Positions 22,843 to 34,408 of a stretch of 64,000 nucleotides of DNA are shown one piece after another. The notes beneath the pieces are model-generated. The model did not search any database. It was not told the DNA's origin and worked only from the letters and a program-made list of their open reading frames with translations. Made by a program: the position numbers and the translations under genes. Position 1 is the stretch's first letter; each line of letters begins with the position of its first letter. Location of the stretch: the NCBI GenBank assembly GCA_021521415.1, contig JAIQDT010003865.1, positions 124,001 to 188,000 on the forward strand, given 5' to 3'. This DNA comes from Bidens hawaiensis. Taxonomy: Eukaryota > Streptophyta > Magnoliopsida > Asterales > Asteraceae.

Positions 22843-25177
22843 GCGATGCAAAATTCCTGCCTTTCGTCGTTTTTACCATTTTAAAACCATTTTCTCCTTG
22901 TTTCCTCCTTAGGACCCGGTTCTACTCTTCTTATGGGTTTTTGGGTTGTACCAACTTTGTATATCCGTGCTTATGAGGTCCGAACATCACCTTTTTGTCA
23001 TGCAACACACCCGTGAGGTTATAACTCACCAACTTTATGTTTTTCTTACATCTTACAACCCGATCTACTAAGATATCAGTTTACATGTCGGAACTGACCA
23101 TAAGCTTAACTCTTTGGCCGAAGCTTACCTTTTGTTCTCGGGTTCGGTTCAGATTTGAAACAACTCGAGGATCTGGACGTGATTCTTGTTGTTTGAAGAC
23201 ACTTGAACACCAAGATCTTCCTTACTTTAGCCCGGATTCGGATTCGGGTCTTGAGAGAGTATGTGTGTGTGTGTTTGTTATGTTTTTGGAAGAAAAAGAA
23301 AGTGTGGGGAAGTGGTGGATATTTATAGGAGGCTATGGGCCCCACCACCCACTCTCAATTCCAAATCCAATATTATCCAAACACTAACACACAATTAAAT
23401 AAACGACACACGATTAATAACAAATCCTTCTGTTATTTAATATTCTGAAAATACGGATGTTACACATCTGGGGTAAACGTAGGTTCGGACTACCCAATTC
23501 GGACTTGTGTTTCTTCAAATAGGTTTAGGGAATTCATATAGAGTTATAAGAGTTAGTGGGCTTGAGGGGGATGATGGTCTTAGAGGTCTATGGGTATAAT
23601 TACCTTATAACCCTATATCTCATTTCATCCATCTTTCACAAGCACACACTCCATCATCTCCTTTTCTTTATAATTAGGTCTAGCAATCCAAGATTAAAGC
23701 TTGTTGTACCTTTTAACATCAAGTAACAAGGAATTGTCAAGAATATGGCTCATTCAAGATTCAAGATCGTAAAACCAGTTCCATTTTAAGGTATGTATTG
23801 TTTAAAAAGATTGATCAATTGTTATTAATTGAGCCTAATAGTTGGTAGGATTATGGATTGGGTCTCGTAATAAAATAAAGTCTCAAACTTGGTAATAAAT
23901 GAAGATTTAAATAAATCTTTTGATTGTATCTAGCTTTTACGAGCCAGTTTAATTTGTATCAGGCAAGATGTTTGGTGTTGGATCTAGCCGGGAAATAGCA
24001 AGTATCTTAAGAGGTTTATAATTAAAAATGAAATTGATCTTAGTTTAAAACATGACCATGTTGAAGCTCAAACATGATCTGGTTAGCATTAAAGAGAAGG
24101 GAGCCCAAACAGCAAGCTAGCGAACACCTCGGCAAGCCCTTAGCCCGAACAGCAAGCTAGCGAACACTGATCAGATCAGCGAGCCAAGAAATTAAGACAT
24201 GATCATATTTGCATTTGAACATGATCATGCTAGTGTTCAAAACATGATCACGTAAGAATCCAAGCATGATCATGTTAGTGTTAATTGTTTGATCGAACAA
24301 CGAGCTTACTCATTTTTAATAGCGACATCGAGCTTACATCATTTTTATTAGCAAACAACCCAAACCAATTAAGCGAGCAAGTAGGTCGGGGTCTAGCAAG
24401 CAGGTCTATGTAAACTCTAGGCTCTCTAGCATGATCATGTAGGAGTGAAAACATGATCATGTTGATGTTTGACGAACTGCTGCTCAGGACCAAATAAGCC
24501 AACCACGAAAACCTTGGGCTAGCGAGCAGGCCCTAGGCAGAGCAGCAAGTCACCAGATTAAGCGAACCCCGAGCACCCTAAGCCTATGATTTGCTAACAG
24601 ATTGAAAGAATAAGAGTTGGTACAGATTCAAGTATCATGCCTTGGGCTTGGTCCAAGGTTTGTTTAAACTTTATCCAAGTTTTATTAAAATAAACTAATA
24701 AACCCCGTTAGTCCAGTTAGAGAATCCTGTTAGATATAAGGAAATTAAATAAAGTTAGCTAAGCTAGAAACTAAAGTAGATCGTAATTAACGTGGTCGGC
24801 TAATTTAACTAATTTAGTTAACCTCGTTAACTTGGTTAAACTTAGCTAACTAACCATGCTAGTTAAGACGGTTTCGTTACATCAGTTAACTAATACTTGT
24901 ACGATATGACAGTTAGTCGTGCTCAGTCAAGGAAGAGAATTACTAATTCATAATGCTTAAGGATCTAGGTGAGTTCTAGACCCTTTTTACCTTTAAGCGT
25001 TTTGGGGTTGTACGCATGCTCCTAAAGGAAGATAAAAGAGGAATGTGACATATTTTATATGAGAAAATAAACAGGTAAACTAGTAATAGATGTACGTAAC
25101 TCTTTTATGTTAAAGTTGTATGAAGAATGTGAGTAAGTCATGACATAGACATCAGGGAGGTCGTAATACCTTATACT

Positions 25178-26696
25178 CAGGGGCGGATCTACAGCTTTGT
25201 TAGGGTGGGCATCAGCTGCCGGAATGTCACGTTTGTATGTATGTGTTAGTATATTATGACTCAATAATTAGTATGTGCCCACCATCCGTTGCTAGTTCGT
25301 GCCCATCGCCGGTCACCGTCATCAGTGGCGGAACCATACCACCGGACCCTCTGGCCAGTAAAACTTTTGAAAGGAGTTTTTAACATCGTGGCCTATTTTT
25401 AAAGTTTTGACCCTCACAAGCAGGTATAATACTTGAAAAGAAGAGAGAAAAAGAGTTAAGAAAGTGTTGGTCCACATTTATTCCGGCCACCGGCGAGGAT
25501 GAGAAGGGTGCTGATGGAGTAAATTAGAAAAATGTGTATGGGATGGAAATGAAAACGTTGATGGGCTGGGTAATGTTAATATTTTATTCACTTGTTCTTT
25601 TTGAATTGTTTATTGATTATATTCAAAGGATATTGAGTTACTTTTACGTCTTTATTTTTATTTTTATTTTTTTTCTTTTAACTTAATATTTTGCATTTGG
25701 ATTAATTCATTCAATAGCTATATGTGCATTTATAAGTTTATTTTTGGACTTTAATTGTTAACTGTTTTTTAATTACCTTTTTTTCATATTTGTATATGTC
25801 TTTTGAAAAAGTATACGGACATTCTCATGTTTGTATTAGGTTGATCAAAAGAAATAATTGCATATTACTGAGTATAAAGTTTAGTTTTTCTAGTTATAAA
25901 ATTCTGCTTCCGCCACTGATGGCGGAACCATCGGTGACCCACCGGCCGGCCAAACCATCTTAACAGAAGTATTGACATGCGGAGGTTGTTTTGTAGTTTT
26001 GACCCCCATTTCAGTAGCTATAGTGGTTAAATAAAGAAAGAAGCGTTAAGAAATGTTCATCGATGTTATTTTTGGCCCGTGAAGGATAGTCAAGAATACA
26101 GTAAAAGAAACTTTGAGAAGAAGATGATAGGGTTGTTTATGTAATTACCGTCTCACTGGTCTGATGGTTTGCAGTTAAAGCCTAGCTATACCTATAACTT
26201 TAATCACTAACATTTTTATTTAACTTTTAATTTTTTTGTGTCTTTTACGTAACAATAAATATTCCAGTCAAAGTTTTTAGGTATATATTTATATATGTAC
26301 TTAGTTGATTTTTCAAATTAAACAGTTTTAATTTACTTAACTAATAGTTATATTTATTTATTATTTATATAATATAAGGTTTATTGTGTATTAATTTTTT
26401 TTTATTGAAAAGTAACATCGTTAAGTTGTTATTGTGTTTATAGTTATGCTAGTTGGTTTAAAAGAGTAACTATAAGAATGTGTGTAGTGTTTCCACCCCC
26501 CTATTCTTCTCCATTGCCTTCAAAGTTCTGATCCCACCACCGTGTAAAAGGACCGATTTACCCTCTTATGAGTTTTGAAAGTTCATTCTGCTCTAGGCCT
26601 CCAAAACTTTTGGTCGGTCCTGTTCTCTTTGACCCAACTCATTTTAGGCGATTCATTTTGTGCCCCCCGTAACAAAAATTTCTGGATCCGCCTCTG
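25178..26696. mobile_element. hAT-like non-autonomous DNA transposon, with nested relative
   Basis: The element starts CAGGGGCGGAT and ends ATCCGCCTCTG, imperfect terminal inverted repeats. It is flanked by identical 8-bp TSDs CTTATACT (25170-25177 and 26697-26704), the hAT signature. Inside, 25325-25920 has its own perfect 11-bp inverted ends CAGTGGCGGAA/TTCCGCCACTG, and another copy of the motif follows at once, so related elements are nested or tandem. No transposase ORF is present. Confidence 0.8.
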
Positions 26697-26892
26697 CTTA
26701 TACTTGTCCACATCATGAATTCTCGTGGCAGTATGTGTGTGCTTATAGATAAACGTACGCTCCTTTCATGTATATGAATAGATATTCCTTTTATGGAAAT
26801 GCTAGTGTGTGATTATGGAAAGGAAAGCGCGGGCACAAAAATAATAAAGGACTTTAAGCATATACTGTTTTTAGGGCACGTGTTTTTATGGT

Positions 26893-27225
26893 AATGTGGT
26901 CTAATTACAGTTACAAGGTACTAAACCTGGACATAATATGTGTGTATGTGGTCTAGTTATAGATACAAGGTATTAACTAATAGAATAATATATGTGTAAT
27001 ATGGTCCAGTTATGGATACTACGGTAAGGTCGTCCACTTATAGATACTATGGTAAGGAGGTCTATTTGTGGATACTATGGTAAGGCAGTCCAGTTATGGA
27101 TACAAAGGATAATGTGGTCCAGATATGGATACAAAGGATAATGTGATCCAATTATGGATACAAAGGATCATGTGGTCCAATTATGGATGCGATGGTGAGG
27201 TGGTCCAGTTATGAATACAATGAAT
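26893..27225. repeat. Minisatellite, about 29-bp unit
   Basis: Units resembling GTGGTCCAGTTATGGATACA plus AAGGATAAT recur roughly ten times with decay towards the left. The array lies in the composite LTR, in the same relative place as the 25-bp array at 56893-57195 of the related LTR. Confidence 0.8.
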
Positions 27226-27473
27226 TGATATATGTGTTTTTAATTAGTAATGTACATCTTCTAAGAAAATGTTTATATATTATATTGATTAATATATATT
27301 CGTATGCATGGTTAAAGAACCAAAAGAGTTAGGGAGCAACCCTATTAATACTTGTGTAGAATGTTTTTATGAATGTAATATATAGAAAAACGGGTACGTG
27401 TTCATGTGTAGAGCCTTCAGGCCTCATGCATGCATAACAAGTTAGGATGACAAATACCTCTAACTTTAAATGG

Positions 27474-27712
27474 CTTGGTTAAGAGCGAGGAAAGATGGCT
27501 CGATTATGAGCAAGGATAGGTGGCTAGGTTATGAGCACGAAAAGATAGCTCGATTATTACCAGGAATAGTAGGCTTGGGTATGAGCAAGAATAGATGGGT
27601 CGGCTATGAATAAGAACAGACGACTCAGTTATGAGCAAGAATAGATGGCTTGGTTATGAGCAAACGTAGAAGGCTCGGTTATGAGCAAGCATATATGAAT
27701 CTAGTTATAGAT
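27474..27712. repeat. Minisatellite, 25-bp unit, about 9 copies
   Basis: The unit GCTCGGTTATGAGCAAGAAT plus AGATG repeats about nine times. The same unit with about five copies is at 57315-57440, so the array is a shared feature of this LTR family. Confidence 0.85.
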
Positions 27713-28065
27713 TGATTGATAAGCAGACATAGAGCGAGTAAATAAAGAAAGAATGAGAAATTATAAGTTATGTATGAATGTTTGAAAGATGTGAATTATT
27801 TATAAATTGAATTTTATGAAAAGAAAGAAACGTTAGAACTTACTCAGCATGTAGTTGACTTTTAATATGCATGCAAGTATTGTTGATGGCGTGGCGAGCT
27901 AGAAGTGCGTACAAGGCTATCCATATAGAAGATTTAGTTATAGATAGAAGTCTTAATGTAAAAGTATTAGTTTCTGCTGCAAATTGTATGTGTTTCTGCT
28001 GTATTAAACCGAGTTCATATGTAAATCCAATGCTAAAGTAGGGCGCCCGAGTCCGGGGCCTTACA

Positions 28066-28550
28066 AAATGGGAGTGAGAGTATGATGGGATCTTGTTATC
28101 ATTGGTCTAGTGTCCTATTTATAGCAGAGATGTAGAGAAGACTTGGTCAGGCTGTCATTATCAGTAGAACATTCTATTCCTTGTGGATGAGCACATATGT
28201 TGTCCCTGATTGGTCATAACAGCTTGTGGGTAAGGACGGTTGTCACCATGAGGTACAATGCTGGCATCTTTTGATAGGCTCGCCATGCGTTTATTGTCCT
28301 TTTTGTACCGTCTTCCTTCTAGAAGGATCCTCACATTATGATTGGCCTCAGGACTAGCCGTTGTGTACTGTTTTCTCCCTCCACGGGTGACTATCCTTCG
28401 GATTGTGTCGTCATCTTGGAGATTGGTTTGTGGGGGTGAGAAGAGACCGCAAATAGCTATAGTTTTTTCTACGGGTGGGTTTAGGACCCTATCTCTATAG
28501 ATCTCAGCTCGCCTCTTCAAGAGCTCGTCAACAACCTGCACCCACAAATT
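28066..28550 (-). repeat. Possible LTR fragment (U3-R) on - strand
   Basis: On the - strand a TATA box CTATAAATAG (28124-28115) is followed by a short promoter-like stretch that ends where the neighbouring LTR begins. Upstream, a 128-codon frame (28547-28161, MWVQVVDELLKRRAE...) is open, but I recognise no family and it overlaps the presumed U3. A truncated LTR is the simplest reading; a decayed gene fragment is possible. Confidence 0.35.
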
Positions 28551-29483
28551 TCCATTAAAAGACGGTCTATGACAGCCAAAAAAAAATTCATACCATAATG
28601 TTCTATAACTTTATAATATTTATAAAACTATCAACAACCAATATATCATACCATAATGTTCTATAACTTGATTGAGTTGATTCTTGAAAATCAAAACAAA
28701 GATTTGTCAGTGCATAAACAATTTCATAAATCGTGTTTTTTTAAATAATAACTTTAATTTTGGTGGTTTTGGTTTGTTTACTCTTGTATGGCATGTCATA
28801 CATGAGAACTAATATGGCACTCTGTCATATTACTTGTACTTTTTGATTGTGTGGAATGCATTTAACCGGGTGAATCCCTTTACCCAAAAAAAAACTTTAA
28901 TTATATTTATGTATTGCTTAGCAAATATCGAAAGTTGTCTAAACCTGTAGATAATTTAAAGCCTAAACAAATCGGATACTTAACTCTAAACCCAAGAACA
29001 TAAAAGTAAAACAAAACATTAATTGTATGCTACAAAGAGGGCTCTTTTGTTGCACACATGCGGAGAGAGATGCATTTTCAAGACGCCACACTACTTTTAA
29101 AAAATCATATTCTGCCATTTTTATTAGCTTTCTTATCTCTGAACCTGTTCTAATAACTACAACCCTAATTGTCCCTCGAATACATAATTCCAAAGAAGGT
29201 GAACACAGTTGGACAACTGGAAACTAGAAAAGAAAAACTACAATCAATCGACAATCATCAATACAATAAAACATATAAAATACAAACTGAGATTAGAGAA
29301 GAGGCCAAGTTATAACAATCTGGGTTAGACCCGAGATGTGGTTTTGATTTAGAATAAGGGATTGTGAATTTTGAGATGCAATGTGGACAAATTTGACCCA
29401 TAGAATGACACGCAGCATAATGAAACACTCTCATTCATCGTAGAAAAATAATTTGTCTTAAAATCATACTCAATTATAAGATA
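28551..29483. other. Unassigned AT-rich stretch
   Basis: I see no gene or element boundary here. A short sequence around CATACCATAATGTTCTATAA is repeated (about 28590 and 28650). Near 28865-28893 GGGTGAATCCCTTTACCC is followed by an A-run, which resembles the 3' end of a LINE, but no LINE coding sequence is visible. Confidence 0.4.
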
Positions 29484-29488
29484 GGTAG

Positions 29489-32400
29489 TGTAACACCCCG
29501 TAACCGCAACGGAAACGTAAACGGGATGCAACAGACACATCTGATATCAACAGCATTGCTTATAAAGAAAACACCACTACATTAATTCACACCACATTAC
29601 ATCGTTCTGAGTTTAGTTACCGTCTAGGCGTTAACACATAAGTTTTACCAACATTACATTAACATATTTAATAAAAAAAGATCGCTAAGCTTCCACAAAA
29701 AGCACGCATCGTCAAGCATGTAGCAATTATTCCAGTTTGGGAATACCTAAAAAGCATGTAAAGAAAACGGGTCAACTACGAATAGTTGGTGAGTTTCACT
29801 AATTTAGATAAACATTGACAAATCATTATAATAATCATATATTAGCGATGTAATTACGCTGAGCCCACAAGTGAAACCTCTGACTATCACACACAACCCC
29901 GTGGCATACTCCGCCCACGAACCTGTCACGAACCGCTATGCCTAACATTACATAGCAAAGTATATATAACACCCAAAATAGACATGTGCAACTGGCTGGG
30001 AAACATCAGCAAATCCATGCCGGACCAGTTGGGTTTGTCAGACCAATAGTACTATCCACACTCTACCGGCTTTCAGTTAATCACTCGTGTTCCGGGGCCT
30101 TAGATTGTTAGAAACTCAGACAATTACCATCTTAGTACATTTCCGTACGATTCCCGTACAATAAAATATATGTAAATACACGCAAATCCATGCGTTCAGT
30201 ATGTACTTAAACATTTCAGTAGTAACATGCTTCCGCCCCGGGTAAATATTTAAAAACAATTCAGAAAAAGAGGCTCGTGAAACTCACCTTATCGTAAGCA
30301 ATTAAGTAACACAGTATGCCAGCTACTAGTCCGGATCTGTAATACGATCCCTAAGTTCGTTACTATACAATCACTATTAATATAACTTTAACCGTGTTAA
30401 CCGGTGCGTCTGGGAACATTGTTAACCCCCTACGTTACTCGTTCCGAGGGTAATGTTAACCCAGAAACACTTCTCCGGACTCAGATTGTGATATCGTTTA
30501 GAGTTCACTAATCAAAATTACTATTAGTCGTTTTTCCCGTTTTGCGTGCCTAGCACGGTTATCCGTTTTTACGTTTCAAAAATGAGTTTGGTCACACACG
30601 ACCCGAAAATAGTTGATGACTGATAATTTAATTAATGTTGTGAAATTAGAGCTCGGTTTAGACGCCCCGATTGGCCGCGGGACCCGTTTCCGTCTTTAGT
30701 GCACCGGAAACTGTTAAATCGTTTAAAATTACCCAAATCATCCGAATTATTTTCGGATGATTCGTTTTTACTTGTTTAACTCAATTATATGAAAATAGTT
30801 CATTTTTAGGGTTTTTATACACCAGTCAGCTCGCTTAGGCGAACTTTACCGGTTTACGCGTTTTAAGCTTTAAAAGTTTGTTTTTATCTTCTTTTTAGCA
30901 CAAATAATCATCCGTTTAATCTCGGATCTTGAAATTTTGTACAAATCACTTTTTGACAGTGGAGAATTTTATAAAAATATTTCCAGAATTAATTTTTATA
31001 TTTAAAATTTATTTATCTATTTTTAAACACCATTTAAACACTAAATATGTCGTAAATACCAAACGAACTTAGAAAAATCCCAAATTTTTCCTGGATGTCC
31101 CCTGCCACTCACATAGTCCCCTGTAATTTTTCCAGAACCAAAATCTCTTTTTACATGCCATTTTCACTAAAACCGAGCTAGAAAACCCTAGAACTCGTTT
31201 AACCGAAAAGCCTACTTAGACTTCTCCAACTGACCTAAAATTTTGTGTGTGACTTATTTATGTTATAAAAAGCTTATTTGGAATTTTTCAGAATTTTTCA
31301 TGATATTTAACTATTTTTCACCATTTTTAGCCAAAATCGAGCATTAAATTCGCCAAATATTCATCCTTTGTCCAAAAATTACCAAAAATTCACAAAACTC
31401 ATATTTTCATGTGTAGATCATCCCTGTAAAATTTCATGACCTAACTCTAAACAAATCACAATCTGTCCAAATCACAAGCATTACACAAAAACCGAACTAC
31501 CTTGTGTTTCTAGCTTCAAATCGCAAGGATCTCGCTTTCTAGCCCTTGCTATCAACTAGATACAACACCTACAAGCACAATAACACCGCACCAAGCAAGT
31601 TACACCCACAATCAAGCCATTTCTTTCATGGTTTCGGTTATGCTTTAAAAACAAAGATTTAACCGTAAAAATTAGTTTTTGGTTCGTTTAACTCCTTTCT
31701 TGGACCAAGATCCCTTGTATAACCCGTATACATCACTTGATCATGCAAGAATCGGTTTCATCTCGGGTTTTCACCCTTTTTCACTTGAAACCTCATTTTC
31801 TTGTAATTAAACTCGTGAAAGGAAGATAAACACGTACATAACACGATCTTTACCTCGGTTTTTCTTGCTAGAATCCTCGGTTTTTAGCTCAAGGGGTTGA
31901 GAGGAAATGAAGATTGTTGAAAGGGTTGGATGAAAAAAGAAATGAAAGGATAGGGGAAGCATCCCCATCCGATCGGACTACATGGAGGGGTGAGGTGGGA
32001 CCCACCTCTTCAATCTTGGCCACTCATTTGGATACCTGTAATCTGGAAAATGTTTTGGATAATCTGGTTCAGTTCGTTTTTCGGTTAAACGTTTAATTCG
32101 GCTTAAAACGAGGTTAAAACGGTAGTTTTTCGGCTAAAAAATGAAATTTATATAAAACCGATTTAAAAACTTTAAAAACTTAAACCATGACTTTCATTAA
32201 CTTAAAACATCATATTATTAATAATTGCGCATCTTTTTCGGCTTGATCGATCGTCTCTTGCTTGGTTTGGTATTAAAGGTTTCGTTTAACGTACCGACGT
32301 ACCATTAAATCGAAATTCTTTTTCTGTGCTTTAATTCACTTATCCCGAAGCTTTAACACATCATAAACATCACTAAATATCATATATCTCGTCTATAATG

Positions 32401-32602
32401 AAATCCTCGATTCATTCGAGCTTCAATAACCGTTAATCGGTTAATCGTATTTCCAATACGATTAGCTGTATAATCGAGTATAATCCGTAATGTGAATCAT
32501 ACATACTCGTATAAACGCATTATAATTCATATATTCATTATCAAATACACATAAATAGTATATACCGGCTAGGGTATACCTGAATTTGCCGGAATCGTTA
32601 CA
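29489..32602 (-). repeat. Solo LTR of the outer-gypsy-like family, - strand
   Basis: On the - strand it starts TGTAACGATTCC (32602) and ends CGGGGTGTTACA (29489). Five-base TSDs GGTAG flank it exactly (29484-29488 and 32603-32607). The sequence near 29489-29570, reverse-complemented, matches the end of the outer gypsy LTR (about 540-629), including TGATATCAGATGTGTCTGTT-like sequence, so it is a diverged member of that family. No interior or partner is present. Small ORFs inside it have no recognisable product. Confidence 0.85.
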
Positions 32603-32835
32603 GGTAGATAGTTTTTCGTGAGTCATTTATTTGTAATGAATGCCTTTATTTGTCTCAACCTACTCATTTAACTCATTCATTCAACTTCAACCACCCGTGA
32701 GTAAAGAGAAATGATTGGTGTGATAGTTGCTTTTTTAGAAATTGCCATTATTAATGATGTCAGAAATCTCCATTGCTAACGGGAACTTGTCAGAAGTTTC
32801 CATTGTTAATCGCAGCTTTTCAAAAATTTCTATTA

Positions 32836-33201
32836 GAGTAAAGCGTCATTTTTGTCTTTGTGGTTTGACAAATAATACGAATTTAGTCCAAAAACTTTAT
32901 TTTTTGCATATAGACCATCCATGTTTTCCAATTCTTGCTAATTACATTCAAATCACTAACCTTGTTAAATTTAATCGTTAAGTCAGGAGTAGACATGTCT
33001 TTTCACTATTTTCTATTATATGAGTAAAGTGCCAAAATCTTCCCTAAGGTTTGGTCACATTTGCGAATTTCGTTCAAAATATTTTTTTCGCAATTAGACC
33101 CTCGATTTTTCCCAACCGTTGTCAATTTCATCCAAATTGTTAACTCGGTCTAAATTTAACGTTAACTCAGGGGTGCTACTGTCCTTTTATATGTTTGTTT
33201 A

Positions 33202-33246
<45 letters not shown>

Positions 33247-33738
33247 GTGTTTGTTCGATGGCATATATAACATCTCACGATTTCTATGTTTGAATCAAAT
33301 ATAGTGTTTGTTTGTTTATTCTTTTTTATTTTTAGTCATATAAAGGGTTTAGCTTAGTGTAGTAATAATAATAATAATGTAAACAAACATGTAAAAGGAT
33401 AGTAACACCCCTAAGTTAACGTTGAATTTAGACCGAGTTAGCAATTTGGACGAAATTGGCAACGGTTGGGAATCTAATTGCGAAAAAACATATTTTTGGA
33501 CGGAAATTCGCAAATGTGATCAAAATTCAGGGACGATTTTGGCACTGTACTCATATAATAAAGAGAGTAAAAATACATGTCTACCCCTGAATTCATGATT
33601 CAATTTAACGGAGTTAGTGATTTGGATGTAATTGGCAAACATTGGTAAACGTGGATGGTCCATATGCAAAAAAATAAACTTTTGGGACTAAATTTGCATT
33701 ATTTGCCAAACAACAAAGACGAAAATGGCACTTTACTC
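32836..33738. mobile_element. Mutator-like element with long terminal inverted repeats
   Basis: The two halves (about 32836-33200 and 33375-33738) are inverted copies of each other; the ends read GAGTAAAGCGTCATTTT and AAAATGGCACTTTACTC. Identical 9-bp TSDs TTTCTATTA flank it (32827-32835 and 33739-33747), the length typical of Mutator-like elements. The loop holds an (ATT)n run (33203-33245) and its partial inverted partner. It encodes no protein. It ends about 670 bp before the SEC16 start codon. Confidence 0.85.
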
Positions 33739-34091
33739 TTTCTATTACTAATGACAACTTGACAAAAACACGACAGAAGTCGTCGTTAATTTGGATCTTA
33801 CGTTCCCTTAATTTGGTTCTTACGTTCCGTGACCAACCCTACCCTATGAGGTTCCTTCAATTTACTATTATGAAAGAAGATTGCATTATTTTTGAAAACT
33901 TTACCCACCTTGTCTTAGTTGGGAAAAGGGTTTCTCTATCAGCCCGAACACTTTCCGGAGGTGTCCATAAATAGGTAGTCCGGATCCTACACCCGAGAAT
34001 TTTTATGTAAGTTTCTAAAAAGAAACATAAATCTAATGCAGTCGTGGAGGATTGATTTCATTGTTGACTGTGTTTGAGTAATCCCCACACC

Positions 34092-34128
34092 CCCTTCTCT
34101 CTCTCTCTCTCTATATATATATATACAA
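34092..34128 (+). promoter_or_regulatory. Putative SEC16 core promoter: CT run and TATA-like run
   Basis: A (CT)n stretch is followed directly by TATATATATATATAC at about 34113-34126, some 280 bp before the SEC16 start codon. Pyrimidine-rich patches next to TATA-like sequence are common in plant core promoters. The 5' leader may contain an intron: CCAAAGGTAACA at about 34255 looks like a donor and GATTAGG near 34398 could be an acceptor. Transcription start and leader splicing are inference. Confidence 0.4.
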
Positions 34129-34408
34129 TATCCATACATACGTATACGTATACATATCTGATCTTCAGTTAACTCTCAAGTTGTTTGGTTTGATTGCGTA
34201 ATGTGCAATCGTTAAGGTGATCAATCATCTTCCAATTGCTGCATCTCACTCTCCAAAGGTAACATTTTCAATTCCAATTTATTCATTACTACCAGATCTT
34301 ATATTATCTCCGTCCGATTCAACTCAATTCAGCAGTTTAACTCAACTTTTGTAAGTTCTCGTTCCGGATCTAGAACCTAATTAGGTTCAATTTTGATTAG
34401 GTTTTGTG

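Larger units (their letters stand above)
21129..23464 (-). repeat. Solo LTR of a gypsy-type element, - strand
   Basis: On the - strand it starts TGTAACATCCG (from 23464) and ends GGCCTTACA (21129). Identical five-base TSDs CATCT flank it (21124-21128 and 23465-23469). There is no PBS, interior or partner, so it is a solo LTR left by LTR-LTR recombination. A TATA box CCTATAAATATCC lies near 23318-23330 in - orientation. The final part resembles the ends of the + strand LTRs at 28065 and 57806, so they are related families. Three minisatellites fill the middle. Confidence 0.85.
23470..28065 (+). repeat. Composite gypsy-type LTR region, + strand
   Basis: The right end (GGGGCCTTACA at 28065) matches the end of the LTR at 57806. 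Both regions share the ATCTCATTTCATCCATCTTTC block (near 23615 here) and arrays of about 25-bp repeats, so this is a related LTR. It is inflated by a hAT-like insertion (25178-26696). No PBS follows 28065, so it is a 3' or solo LTR, or truncated. I could not find its left end. Around 24050-24470 the motif ACATGATCATG recurs several times. No gene is visible. Confidence 0.55.

Noticed and set aside
22477..22976. Overlapping ORFs of up to 135 codons on both strands
   Set aside because: They are translations of the 20-bp tandem array, which keeps every frame open; the peptides are simple repeats with no family likeness.
26893..27712. CRISPR-like regular repeats
   Set aside because: Units abut with no unique spacers, decay gradually and lie in a plant LTR; they are minisatellites.
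28161..28547. 128-codon ORF on the - strand as a host gene
   Set aside because: No recognised family, no introns or partner exons, and it overlaps a presumed LTR promoter region; kept only as part of a low-confidence LTR fragment.
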